A stretch of 64,000 nt of DNA from Borrelia miyamotoi. GTDB taxonomy: Bacteria > Spirochaetota > Spirochaetia > Borreliales > Borreliaceae. Both the position numbers and the translations under genes were made by a program. The notes under the pieces are model-generated. The model saw only the letters and a program-made list of their open reading frames with translations. It made no database searches and was not told where the DNA came from. Below, piece after piece: positions 44,575 through 53,996 of this stretch (position 1 is its first letter; each line of letters starts with the position of its first letter). Location: contig NZ_AP024371.1 of assembly GCF_019668505.1 (NCBI RefSeq), forward strand, positions 558,001 to 622,000, given 5' to 3'.

Positions 44575-45621
44575 AATCTTTTTTTTTAGGATTTTATAAT
44601 GGAAGTATCTTAATATCTCAAGAATGCTATATATTTTATATAAAAATTTTTGGTACACAAAGTCATAGCATCCAATTCTGTGAATAATTTTGCCTCCAAA
44701 TCCGGTTTTGAATTGAAACAGACCAAATAAAGGATGCTTTTCGTTAGCAGTTGGAGGGATTCCTAGGAGATCGTATTCTTGTATTGAAAGACTTTTAAGC
44801 ATTTGTATTGCTTTAAATTGCACAGCGTAATTTGGCATTAAGTGTTTATTTTCTCTGCTTGAGGCACCGTAGAGGTATGTAGCTTTATCTTTATATATTC
44901 CAACAATTATTCCAGATATTAGTTTGCCATTATATAGTGCAATTATTAGTTTGATTTTAGAGTTCTCATCTTCTTTGAATGATTTTATTAGATCTCTTAT
45001 GTAATCTTTTGAGTGAATAGCAAATTTATCTCTTTTAGCTGTTTCTTGATGAAGTTTGTAAAATTCATCAAAATATTTAAATTCATCATCTATAATTACT
45101 GTTATATTTTTTTTACTGCTGAGATTTACATTGTATCTTGTTTTCTTTTTCATCTTAGCTTTGATTTTATCTAATGAATCGTTTAAATTTAGTATTGTTG
45201 TATTTGGGGGCTGTATATCGTCAAATGATTTTTTGAGATTTTTAAATTTAATTTTTAGTGGGCTATAGTTTTCTTTTAGACTTCTTGAGGTATAAAACAT
45301 TAAATCATATCGTACGAATATGGTATTTTTATGCAAATATTGTTTTATATTTTCACTAAATTTTTTGATTTGAGTATTAATCTTTTCAATATTAAGCTCT
45401 TCAATTTTTTGATTTGAAAATTCTGGATGAGCGATATAACTTAGGTAAAAGTTTCCAAAGATCTTTCTTTGCATCACAAGAATTTTATTGAAATGGTTAC
45501 TACTTAATGCTATAGCCTTCCATGGACTTTTTTTGCTTGAAGTTTTTTTTACAATTGTCCATAGCCTACTTTGAAGGTAATTTTCATTTAAGCTTTCTAT
45601 TTCTATTTTTTTAATATCCAT
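44482..45621 (-). CDS. FemAB-family peptidoglycan branch aminoacyltransferase
   Basis: A 379-residue protein of the FemA/FemB/MurM type, which adds amino acids from aminoacyl-tRNA to the lysine or ornithine side chain of lipid II or its precursors. Visible are the N-terminal 'SRLWTIVKKTSSKKSPWKAI', the first GNAT-like fold, 'KKTRYNVNLSSKKNITVII', 'FYKLHQETAKRDKFAIHSKD', 'YLYGASSRENKHLMPNYAVQ', and the typical 'YDLLGIPP' and 'GLFQFKTGFGG' near the end. The C-terminal 31 codons lie antisense over the end of murD. It is 20 bases downstream of metG on the same strand. Confidence 0.82.
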   Translation of the reverse strand: MDIKKIEIESLNENYLQSRLWTIVKKTSSKKSPWKAIALSSNHFNKILVMQRKIFGNFYLSYIAHPEFSNQKIEELNIEKINTQIKKFSENIKQYLHKNTIFVRYDLMFYTSRSLKENYSPLKIKFKNLKKSFDDIQPPNTTILNLNDSLDKIKAKMKKKTRYNVNLSSKKNITVIIDDEFKYFDEFYKLHQETAKRDKFAIHSKDYIRDLIKSFKEDENSKIKLIIALYNGKLISGIIVGIYKDKATYLYGASSRENKHLMPNYAVQFKAIQMLKSLSIQEYDLLGIPPTANEKHPLFGLFQFKTGFGGKIIHRIGCYDFVYQKFLYKIYSILEILRYFHYKILKKKILSHNTNQIFKLMSPIKFIIKKLKRSASRGK

Positions 45622-45641
45622 TGATTTTTCTTAATTAGAGC

Positions 45642-47822
45642 TTAATATATTTTCCCATTTAGGATTTCTCTAGATAGTACTTTTTCTTTAGATTTTTCTA
45701 ATATGAGGTTAATATCATTGATTTTAAGTTCTCCATTTTCTGCCATAATTTGAGTTTTAGAGAATTTATCTATGTTGATCTTTGATGGATGCTTTAATTC
45801 TTTATTAATATCACTTTCAAGTATTATTCGTTCTCCAGGAGTGGGATTATCTTTAAAATCTTCTACAATGATTACCTTAAAATTTTTGTCCTTATCTTCA
45901 GTTGCAATTAACATTCCCTCAGATCTTATTCCTCTAAATTTGGCAGGCTTTAGGTTATCAACTATTATTATGTGTTTTCCAAGTAATTCTTCTTCTTTGT
46001 AATAGTCTGCAAGATTGCTTACAATTTGTTTTCCATCAGGAGTCCCATCATCAAGTTTTAAAATGAAAAGCTTTTCTGCGTCTGGATTTCGTTCTATTGT
46101 TTTTACTTTTACAACTCTTAAGCATACTTGTTCGCTGAATAATTTTATTGGATTTTCTATTTGTTTGTCTTGCATATTTTTACCTCCTGAATATTTTAAT
46201 TTTAAACTGTCAATTAATTGTTTTTCTATCTTTGAAAATAGTACTTCCGTGTTCTGAATTGTATTTAGACCTAGATTTATTCCTAAGAATTTGTTGGAAA
46301 TTTCATAACTTTCTCCGAAAAACTTTCTTATTTTGTCACTTGTGTACGGTATAAAAGGTGAAATTAAGATTGATAGGTCCTTTATTAAATATATTAGGTT
46401 TAATAATAGTTCTTTTGTTTCTTTAGGTTCATTATCTTTTGTTTTCCATGGTTCTTTGTCTTGAAATATTTTATTACCTATTCTTGAAATATCAAGAATC
46501 TCTTTTAGAGCTGATTTTAGTTCTGTTTTTTTGAAAAAATTTAGAATTCTTTCATATTTGAAGTTAATTTTTTGCCAAAAGTCTTCTTTTATTTCTATTT
46601 TCTCTATTTTCTTTCCAAAAAATTTTTTATAAAATGTTAGTACTCGGTTAATAAGATTTGAAAAATTTCCAATAAGCTCACTGTTTATCCTTTCCATGAA
46701 GTCATTCCACGTGAATTGAAAGTCAGATTTTTCGGGCCTGTTATAATAGATGTAAAATCTCCAAGCATCAGCTGGTATGCCAGTTGTTATGACATCGTTA
46801 CCAAATATTCCAGTTCCTGTAGATTTTGAGAATTTTAGATTTTCGTAATTTAAATATTCACTTGAAGCTAGATTACTTAGCATTGTCCAGTTTTCTTTAC
46901 TTCCAAGCTCTATGCTAGGGAATATAACAGTGTGAAATAAAATATTATCTTTTCCAATGAATTGCACTAAATTTGTTTCTTCATTATTTTTCCACCATGA
47001 TTTCCAATCTTTTAAAATTTCTTTTGTAATTGAGATATATCCAATTGGTGCATCAAACCATACATAAAATACTTTATTCTCATATCCCTTTTTTGGTACT
47101 GGTATTCCCCATTTTAAATCTCTTGTTATTGCTCTTTGTTTAAGTCCATCTCTTAAGAATGCATTTGTCATTTTAATAGCATTGGCATTCCAATTTTTAT
47201 TCTGTGAGGTTGTTTGTATCCAATGCTCAAGTTCATTTTTTATCTTTGGTGTGTCAATGTAGAGATGTTTAGTTGTTTTTAAAATAGGTGTGTTTTTGCA
47301 AATTATGCACTTTGGATTTATTAAGTCGGTTGAAGCTAATAATTTAGAGCAGTTTTCACATTGATCTCCTTTTGCATTATGTCCGCAATTTGGGCATTCT
47401 CCTGTTACGTATCTATCTGCTAAAAAGATTAGATCTTGTTGGCAGAAAAATTGTTCGCTTTCTTTGTCTGTGATATAACCATTTTTTTCTAGCTTTAGGA
47501 ATAAACCTTGTACAGTTTCTTTGTGGCATTTGTTAGTTGTGCGTCCAAAGATATCAAATTTAATGTTAAACCATTCATAAATTGATTTGTGTATTTCATG
47601 ATATTTATTGCAAAGTTCTTCAGGAGTAGTTTTTTCAATTAAAGCCTTAGTTTCTGTTGCTGTGCCGTATTCATCTGTGCCGCAGACATAAAGCGTTTCT
47701 ATTCCCATCATTCTTGAGTATCTTGCAAAAGCATCTGCTGAGAGAACTTGTACTAAGTTGCCAAGGTGAGGTATGTTGTTAACATATGGCAATGCAGCTG
47801 TAATTAGATTCTTTTTTTTCAC
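45642..47822 (-). CDS. metG: Methionyl-tRNA synthetase
   Basis: A 726-residue MetRS that charges tRNA-Met, including initiator tRNA. The HIGH-type motif is 'NNIPHLGNL' at the N-terminus, KMSKS is 'KFSKS' at about 330-334, and the zinc knuckle has paired cysteines in '[16 protein letters not shown]' and 'CIICKN'. The C-terminal tRNA-binding domain (from about 620) starts '[20 protein letters not shown]', the dimerising Trbp111 type. The start is GTG at 47822 behind AAGGAA. Confidence 0.96.
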   Translation of the reverse strand: MKKKNLITAALPYVNNIPHLGNLVQVLSADAFARYSRMMGIETLYVCGTDEYGTATETKALIEKTTPEELCNKYHEIHKSIYEWFNIKFDIFGRTTNKCHKETVQGLFLKLEKNGYITDKESEQFFCQQDLIFLADRYVTGECPNCGHNAKGDQCENCSKLLASTDLINPKCIICKNTPILKTTKHLYIDTPKIKNELEHWIQTTSQNKNWNANAIKMTNAFLRDGLKQRAITRDLKWGIPVPKKGYENKVFYVWFDAPIGYISITKEILKDWKSWWKNNEETNLVQFIGKDNILFHTVIFPSIELGSKENWTMLSNLASSEYLNYENLKFSKSTGTGIFGNDVITTGIPADAWRFYIYYNRPEKSDFQFTWNDFMERINSELIGNFSNLINRVLTFYKKFFGKKIEKIEIKEDFWQKINFKYERILNFFKKTELKSALKEILDISRIGNKIFQDKEPWKTKDNEPKETKELLLNLIYLIKDLSILISPFIPYTSDKIRKFFGESYEISNKFLGINLGLNTIQNTEVLFSKIEKQLIDSLKLKYSGGKNMQDKQIENPIKLFSEQVCLRVVKVKTIERNPDAEKLFILKLDDGTPDGKQIVSNLADYYKEEELLGKHIIIVDNLKPAKFRGIRSEGMLIATEDKDKNFKVIIVEDFKDNPTPGERIILESDINKELKHPSKINIDKFSKTQIMAENGELKINDINLILEKSKEKVLSREILNGKIY

Positions 47823-47964
47823 TTAATTTATTTTTCCTTTTTTTGATGTATTATATTCGTATTTTAATACTAATGCTAGTTTATTTTGTGTATTTTGTTT
47901 ATTAAATAATTTATTATTTTATTAATATATAAGTATAGCATAGAGATATTACATAGGAGATGTT

Positions 47965-49011
47965 ATGGGGTCCTTTAATTTCAAAGATTATGTATTTGGT
48001 AGAGCAAAAAAAATTGTAGTGGAAAAGGGAGATAAGGCTAGTATAGTTTTTCCTGAAAGTGGGGATATTAGGATTTTGAAAGCTACTATTGATATTTTAA
48101 AGGAAAAACTTGCGGGACTTGTTGTGCTTATTGGGCGTGAAGATGAGATCTTGAAAAAATTAAAAGAACTTGTGGGATCTAGGGATGATATCTTAGCAAT
48201 GGTAAAGGTTGTAGATTTGGATTCTTTTAAGGGTTTTGATAGATATATGGATGAATATTGTAGTTTGCGACAAAAGAGAAAATTGACTTTAAAGAGGGCT
48301 AAAGAAGAGCTTTTAGATGAAATTGTTTTTTCTATGATGATGGTTAGACTTGCTGAAGTTAAGACTTGTGTTTGTGGTGCTTTAACGCCTTCTGTTAAGG
48401 TTTTAAAAAGTGTTTTTACAATACTTCCTAAACTTAAAGAGACTAAATTTGTATCTTCTTTTATGATTATGGATACTGGAAGTGATCTTAGTCGGGTTGA
48501 AACTTGTTTTGGATATGAAGGAATTTTAATGTTTTCTGATTGTGCTGTGATAGTTAATCCTGATTCTTTACAGCTTGCAGAAATTGCAATACATAGTGCA
48601 AATTCATTTAGGAATATTTTTAGTGCACAGCCAAAGGTGGCTCTTTTAAGTTTTTCTACTAAGGGGTCTGCTCATTCCGTAGAAGTTGAAAAGGTGCGAG
48701 GTGCTTTAGAGATCGTTAAGAGTAAGTGTACAGACTTGCTTATTGATGGAGAACTGCAGCTTGATGCAGCTTTGATGAAAAGTATTGCTGAGAAAAAGTG
48801 TAATGATTCCTTAGTTGCAGGTGCTGCCAATATATTAATTTTTCCTAGTTTAGAATCTGGTAATATTGGTTATAAGCTTGTTGAGAGATTGGCTTTTGCT
48901 AAGGCCTATGGCCCTTTCTTGCAAGGATTGCAAAATCCTATTAGTGATCTCTCAAGAGGTTGTTCTGTGGATGATATCGTATTAACAAGTGCTTTGATGA
49001 TCAGTAGTTAG
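47965..49011 (+). CDS. pta: Phosphate acetyltransferase
   Basis: Pta interconverts acetyl-CoA and acetyl phosphate. The 348-residue protein is the short single-domain form. It starts with 'RAKKIVVEKGDKASIVFPES' and has 'GALTPSVKVLKSVFTILP', 'CAVIVNPDSLQLAEIAIHSA', 'LLSFSTKGSAHS', 'DGELQLDAAL' and 'ILIFPSLESGNIGYKL', all family hallmarks. AGGAG lies before the ATG. In this genus it links acetate to acetyl-CoA, and acetyl phosphate to response-regulator phosphorylation. It converges on ksgA with a 30-base overlap. Confidence 0.95.
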   Translation: MGSFNFKDYVFGRAKKIVVEKGDKASIVFPESGDIRILKATIDILKEKLAGLVVLIGREDEILKKLKELVGSRDDILAMVKVVDLDSFKGFDRYMDEYCSLRQKRKLTLKRAKEELLDEIVFSMMMVRLAEVKTCVCGALTPSVKVLKSVFTILPKLKETKFVSSFMIMDTGSDLSRVETCFGYEGILMFSDCAVIVNPDSLQLAEIAIHSANSFRNIFSAQPKVALLSFSTKGSAHSVEVEKVRGALEIVKSKCTDLLIDGELQLDAALMKSIAEKKCNDSLVAGAANILIFPSLESGNIGYKLVERLAFAKAYGPFLQGLQNPISDLSRGCSVDDIVLTSALMISS

Positions 49012-49818
49012 TTTGTTTGAAATTATGATGAATTCTTTGACAGAGATCTCTTCAGGTCTTTTATCTAAAAATTTTTTTAAGAAATCGTTTTGAAGAATGC
49101 TTTTATCTTTGACAAAGTTAATGATTGTATTTTTAAGTTTTTTTCTGCGACTTGTAAATACTGTTCTAATTAATTTATTAAATGCTTTAAAGTCTTTAAT
49201 GTCTCCTTTGCAGGGAATTAATTTGAGAGTTGTTGATTGTACTTTGGGTATTGGATAAAAATTTTTTTTATCTATATCCATTATTTTAATTACATTAAAG
49301 TGTGATTGGACTAGCACTGTGAATGATGAATAGTTTTTATTCCCCTTTTTTGCAAGCATTCTGTTTGCTAGTTCTTTTTGTACTGTAAATACCATGTGTT
49401 TTAGGATTTCATCTTCAATAAGCACTGATATTACTTTTGATGCGATATTATAAGGTAAATTTGAAAATATTTTGTTAATATTTTGTTCTTCTCGTTTATA
49501 TGTCTTTAAAAAATTACCTTCGGTGAGCTTAAAATTTTTAAATTTTCCAAATTGTTCATTTAAAATTTCTGAGTATTTAGGATCAATTTCAAAAGCTGTT
49601 AGGAAATTTGTTTTTTTTAGTAAGATAGTTGTCATAGCTCCCAGACCTGGCCCTATTTCCCAAATTTTTTCATTTTTTTTTATTTCCAGTGAGTCTACTA
49701 TTTTTTCTCTTATTTGCTCGTTAATGAGGTAATTCTGTCCCCATATTTTTCTTGGAGCTATATTTTTGCTTTTAAGGGCAAGCTTAATGCTGTTTATGCT
49801 GTTATAGTTTATGTTCAT
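48982..49818 (-). CDS. ksgA: 16S rRNA dimethyladenosine transferase
   Basis: KsgA dimethylates two adjacent adenines near the 3' end of 16S rRNA during small-subunit assembly. The 278-residue protein has 'WGQNYLINEQIREKIVDSL', the SAM-binding 'EIGPGLGAMTTILL' near 54-67, 'FEIDPKYSEIL', and the catalytic 'NLPYNIASKVI'. Later 'FTVQKELANRMLA' and 'FYPIPKVQSTTL' are typical. The 3' end overlaps the pta end by 30 bases on the opposite strand. Confidence 0.95.
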   Translation of the reverse strand: MNINYNSINSIKLALKSKNIAPRKIWGQNYLINEQIREKIVDSLEIKKNEKIWEIGPGLGAMTTILLKKTNFLTAFEIDPKYSEILNEQFGKFKNFKLTEGNFLKTYKREEQNINKIFSNLPYNIASKVISVLIEDEILKHMVFTVQKELANRMLAKKGNKNYSSFTVLVQSHFNVIKIMDIDKKNFYPIPKVQSTTLKLIPCKGDIKDFKAFNKLIRTVFTSRRKKLKNTIINFVKDKSILQNDFLKKFLDKRPEEISVKEFIIISNKLTTDHQSTC

Positions 49819-49856
49819 AGATAGTAAAATAATAGCATATTGCTATATTGGGTGCT

Positions 49857-51122
49857 TTAGACTTTTATTTCAGTATCTCTTTCTTGTTCTAATTTGTAGA
49901 TTATGTAAAATATCGTTAAAATACTTAAGACTAAAAATATTCCTATGTTGTGATTTTGAATTACTGGAAATTTGCTAAAGAGAATAGCTGTGCCTTTTAT
50001 TGTCTTGAATATATAGATGTTTATTAGATCAAAGAATAAAAACAGATGTGTGTTTATTGCATAGGCTCCTAAACTTAGTATTTTTATTATTAAAAATACT
50101 AGTATGAGAGGAGTAACTATTAGGTTTGATATTATTGAAATTGGTTGAAGATTAAGATTATTAGTGTAAAGAATGGGAGCTGTTGTAATCTGAATCAGAA
50201 AGATTGTAAAAATTGAAGAGATAAGTGCGTTTAAATTATATCTTTTCTTAATTTCAAGAGAGATTGATATTCCAAGTACTGCAAGATAAGACAATTTGAA
50301 GCCTACTGAGTTTAGTGTGTGTGGTAAGAAGATGGAATTTATTATAAAGCTAATTGATAATGTGCTAAGCAAATTAATTTTTCCGTATGTCAATTTGTAG
50401 ATTATGAGTGTTTCTATCATTATGAATGCCCTTAGTGCAGATGGTGAAAAGCCAGTTAATATTAGATAATTGAATAGTATTGTGCTTAGAATGAAGTATT
50501 TTAGTTTTTCATTTTTGATTTTATAGAGTAAGTGATAAAATATGATATAAGTTAGGTAAAAATGCAAACCAGATACAACTAATATGTGTGATATGCCTGC
50601 TTTTTGAAATAAGTTATTTTCATATTTTGTTATTCCCAATTTATTATTTGTTAGAACTGCTTTGGAAAAGTGAGAATATTTGGTACTGGTTGTGTTTAAA
50701 AATCGATTTATTTTTTTATTGTATTTCGCTTTTAGCTTTACTAATAGTGGTCTTTTGATAAGTTGGATTTTATTATTTTGAATTTTGATGATATCTCCGA
50801 TTTGATACTTGTCTTCAATATTTTTAAATGTAAGTTTGTATTTTTGACCAAATCCGTCTATTGATTCAATCCTAGTGTTTGAATATTTTTCAAGATATGT
50901 AATATTTGTTATTTGATAAAAATCATTCTTAAGTCTTTTGAAATTGAGGCTAATTTCAAATACGATTAGGAGACCTGTACTAATTATGAATGTGAGTGTC
51001 AGATGAGCATTTTTTTTGATTATGAATACTAATATTAAGATTAAATTTAAATAAATTGAATTTAATCTTAAATAATATCTTGTTAATAGGTTTAATGAAC
51101 TTATGATAAACAATAAAATCAT
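49857..51122 (-). CDS. ComEC/Rec2-type membrane channel protein, core domain only
   Basis: A 421-residue polytopic protein with three or four N-terminal hydrophobic segments, a short soluble OB-like region (about residues 85-130) and a competence domain. The domain is marked by 'KAGISHILVVSGLHFYLTYI', 'LTGFSPSALRAFIMIETLI' and 'HTLNSVGFKLSYLAVLGISI'. ComEC carries single-stranded DNA across the membrane in transformable bacteria. The C-terminal beta-lactamase-like nuclease domain of full-length ComEC is missing; the protein ends just after the last membrane helix. The function here is unknown. Confidence 0.75.
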   Translation of the reverse strand: MILLFIISSLNLLTRYYLRLNSIYLNLILILVFIIKKNAHLTLTFIISTGLLIVFEISLNFKRLKNDFYQITNITYLEKYSNTRIESIDGFGQKYKLTFKNIEDKYQIGDIIKIQNNKIQLIKRPLLVKLKAKYNKKINRFLNTTSTKYSHFSKAVLTNNKLGITKYENNLFQKAGISHILVVSGLHFYLTYIIFYHLLYKIKNEKLKYFILSTILFNYLILTGFSPSALRAFIMIETLIIYKLTYGKINLLSTLSISFIINSIFLPHTLNSVGFKLSYLAVLGISISLEIKKRYNLNALISSIFTIFLIQITTAPILYTNNLNLQPISIISNLIVTPLILVFLIIKILSLGAYAINTHLFLFFDLINIYIFKTIKGTAILFSKFPVIQNHNIGIFLVLSILTIFYIIYKLEQERDTEIKV

Positions 51123-51256
51123 TAGTAGTCTCTTTTTAAGAAATATATTTTAATATATTAATTTATTTTTAAAATATATTAAGATTATATTAATTCATTT
51201 TTAAATTAGTTATTATAAAGTTTGACAATATGATATTTATATATCTATAATTTATT

Positions 51257-51970
51257 ATGATATTATTAAACAATGGTAAATATCCTGTAAAATATGTTTT
51301 TTTAGAACTTTTCTTGGTTTATTTTATAGTTACTCGCTTGCTTTCTATTTATGGACTAAATGTTGATCTTTGGAACTTTAGTGAAAACCATTATTATTAC
51401 TGGATATATAGCACCTTTTTAATTCTTTTCATTTTACATTTTTCTAGATTAACAAGTTCTTACAATTTTAGAGATGAATTTTTTATTCCTGAATTTAGGC
51501 CCATTTTTGTTTGGCAATCATTTTTAATTTTTATTGGGATTATGATTTGTATTTTTTTTCCATTAATTATTTTATATTTTTTTCTTTTTTATTTTCTTCC
51601 AGAATCATTTCAATTCTGGGTTAATGCATCTGGGCCTAGTTTTGTGTGGAGTATAAGTAATAAGCAAGCACTTTTTTTAATGGTTATTACTTCCCTTTTT
51701 ACAGGAGGAGTTGAAGAATTATTTTTCAGAGCTTTTATTATTACCAAACTTAAACAGGCAGGAGTTGCTTCATTAATAGCATCTTTTATTAGTAGTGTTA
51801 TTTTTGGTTATGGACATTTTTATTATGGATTTATTGGGTTTGTATTTGCATTCATTTTTGGGGGGATTTTGTCTTATATATACTTAATTTATAAGAATAT
51901 ATATTATTCAATTTTTTTTCATAGTTTTTATAATATTTTTGTTAGTTTTTTGCTCTTTTTATTAAATTAG
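51257..51970 (+). CDS. CPBP-family intramembrane glutamic protease
   Basis: A 237-residue membrane protein with about seven helices. The CPBP/CAAX-protease motifs are visible: E153-E154-x3-R158 in 'TGGVEELFFRAFI', a later His in 'FGYGHFYYGFIGF', and 'FHSFYNIF'. Family members cut membrane-embedded substrates such as prenylated or signal peptides. No ribosome-binding site is obvious before the ATG. It is followed by the acyl-CoA ligase gene 14 bases on. Confidence 0.78.
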   Translation: MILLNNGKYPVKYVFLELFLVYFIVTRLLSIYGLNVDLWNFSENHYYYWIYSTFLILFILHFSRLTSSYNFRDEFFIPEFRPIFVWQSFLIFIGIMICIFFPLIILYFFLFYFLPESFQFWVNASGPSFVWSISNKQALFLMVITSLFTGGVEELFFRAFIITKLKQAGVASLIASFISSVIFGYGHFYYGFIGFVFAFIFGGILSYIYLIYKNIYYSIFFHSFYNIFVSFLLFLLN

Positions 51971-51984
51971 TTAAGGAGGATTTT

Positions 51985-53907
51985 ATGGTAGATACTATAC
52001 CTAAGCGTTTTAATGAAGTTGTTAGACTTTATGGGGATCTTGATATTTTTATTTATAAAGAAAATGAATCTATAGATTTTAAGAAACAGACATATTCTAG
52101 TTTTTGGAATGAAGTTAGGAGTATTGGATCTGGGCTTTTACATTATGGAATTAAAAAAGGAGATAAAATAACTCTTATTTCTGATTCAAGAAGAGAGTGG
52201 TTAATTATTGATATAGCTGTTATGAGCTTGGGAGGTATTGATGTTCCAAAGGGTAATGATTCATCTGAAGATGAGTTAGCCTATATTATTAATCATTCTG
52301 AGTCTAGTTTTGTTTTTGTGGAAAATGATAAACAGCTTCAAAAAATTATTGCTAAGAAACATGATCTTAAATTTGTTAAATATGTTGTTGTGATTAATGA
52401 TAACAGACTTTATGAGGATAAGTTAGAAAATATGAAAATAATATCTTATAAAAAATTATTGAGTGTGGGTGATGATTTTTTAAAAGATAATCCTAGCATG
52501 TTTGATTCTGAGCTTGAAAAGGTTTCTGATAAAGATATTGCAACTATAATATATACTTCAGGAACAACAGGATTGCCAAAAGGTGTTGTATTGCGTCATG
52601 AATCTTTTATTTTTCAACTAGATAGGATTTATGATTATTTGCCAATACTTTTACCAGGAAAGATAATGATTTCTGTTCTTCCTCTTTGGCATTCGTTTGA
52701 GAGAATTTGTGAATATATAGTTGCTCTTCATGGTATATCAGTTGCTTATTCAAAGCCTATTGGACCCATTTTACTTAAAGATTTTGCAATTTTAAACCCT
52801 CATTCGATTATTTCTGTTCCAAGGATTTGGGAGGGAATAAGGCTTGCTATTATTAAAAAGGTATCGGAGTCTTTTTTCAAGAGAGTTTTATTTAATTTTT
52901 TTTTAAAAACGGGAATTTTTTATGTAAAGCTTAAGGAGAGATTTTTGGGGCTTGTTCCTGTTTATAAGAAGCCAAATTTTTTGATTGCATTTTTTATGAA
53001 ATTTATTTATCTTGCTGGATTGATTTTAATGTTTCCTTTTAAATTATTAGGATATGTTTTAGTCTTTAGAAAAATAAATAAGGCACTTGGAAAAAGGTTT
53101 GAATTTGGTATTTCTGGTGGGGGAGCTTTATTAGAGTATGTTGATTATTTTTTTAAGGCTGTAGGTATTTTGGTTCTTGAGGGTTATGGTCTTACAGAAA
53201 CAGGTCCCGTTTTAAGCGTGAGACGTCTTAAGCATCCTGTTACAAAAACTGTTGGACCTTTATTTCCGGATATTGAATATAGGATAGTTGATAGTGATGG
53301 GAATGATTTATCCTATGGTGAGAAGGGCGAACTTTGGGTAAGATCTCCTCAGATTATGAGTGGTTATTTTAAAGATGAAGCGAAAACAGATGAAGTTTTA
53401 ACAAAAGATGGGTGGCTTAAGACAGGTGATTTAGTTTATGCAACGATTAACGATGAAATTTCAGTTGTTGGAAGAAGTAAAGATACAATTGTTTTAAAAA
53501 GTGGAGAGAATATTGAGCCTGAGCCTATTGAGCGGGCTTTATCAAAGTCTTTGTTTATTGATAATGTTATGGTTATAGGTCAAGATCAGAAGTTTTTGGG
53601 AGCTATTATTGTACCTAATTTTGAACATCTTGGAAAGTGGGCCAAGACCAATGGAATACTATTTGCTTCTCATGATGATTTATTATCTAATAAATCTGTT
53701 AATAATCTTTATTCTAAATGTGTTTCAGATATAGTTAACTCTAAATCTGGATTTAAGAATTTTGAAAAAATCGTTGGATTTATTTTGTCAAAAGATGCTT
53801 TTGTTGTTGGTGAAGAGCTTACAAATACTCTTAAGCTTAAAAGGTATTACATATATAAGAAATATCATAATAAGATAATGACATTGTTTAATAAAGACAA
53901 TGTTTAA
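51985..53907 (+). CDS. fadD: Long-chain acyl-CoA synthetase (AMP-binding)
   Basis: A 640-residue ANL-superfamily enzyme that activates fatty acids with ATP and CoA. It has the P-loop 'IIYTSGTTGLPKGVV' near 188-202, 'LPLWHSFERI', 'GYGLTETGPVLSVRR', and the A8 motif 'WLKTGDLV' followed by 'GRSKDTIVLKSGENIEPEPI'. A hydrophobic segment near 335-355 may associate with the membrane. The genus scavenges host fatty acids, which fits. GGAGG lies before the ATG. Confidence 0.92.
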   Translation: MVDTIPKRFNEVVRLYGDLDIFIYKENESIDFKKQTYSSFWNEVRSIGSGLLHYGIKKGDKITLISDSRREWLIIDIAVMSLGGIDVPKGNDSSEDELAYIINHSESSFVFVENDKQLQKIIAKKHDLKFVKYVVVINDNRLYEDKLENMKIISYKKLLSVGDDFLKDNPSMFDSELEKVSDKDIATIIYTSGTTGLPKGVVLRHESFIFQLDRIYDYLPILLPGKIMISVLPLWHSFERICEYIVALHGISVAYSKPIGPILLKDFAILNPHSIISVPRIWEGIRLAIIKKVSESFFKRVLFNFFLKTGIFYVKLKERFLGLVPVYKKPNFLIAFFMKFIYLAGLILMFPFKLLGYVLVFRKINKALGKRFEFGISGGGALLEYVDYFFKAVGILVLEGYGLTETGPVLSVRRLKHPVTKTVGPLFPDIEYRIVDSDGNDLSYGEKGELWVRSPQIMSGYFKDEAKTDEVLTKDGWLKTGDLVYATINDEISVVGRSKDTIVLKSGENIEPEPIERALSKSLFIDNVMVIGQDQKFLGAIIVPNFEHLGKWAKTNGILFASHDDLLSNKSVNNLYSKCVSDIVNSKSGFKNFEKIVGFILSKDAFVVGEELTNTLKLKRYYIYKKYHNKIMTLFNKDNV

Positions 53908-53921
53908 ATAAGGATGAAAGG

Positions 53922-53996
53922 ATGACTTTGAACTATTGCGATATGCTCTTGAAAGATTCAAATTTACATCTTTTGCATGTAGGGAATGTTGAGTAA
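53922..53996 (+). CDS. Tiny open frame after fadD, doubtful
   Basis: A 24-residue frame ([20 protein letters not shown], plus GNVE) starts 14 bases after fadD with AAAGG directly before the ATG and AAGGA further up. It overlaps the 3' end of argS on the other strand by 33 bases. It resembles no family I know and may be chance or a gene remnant. Confidence 0.15.
   Translation: MTLNYCDMLLKDSNLHLLHVGNVE

Noticed and set aside
53922-53996. A conserved small gene after fadD
   Set aside because: Only 24 codons, overlapping argS antisense, with no known relative. Listed only as a doubtful feature.
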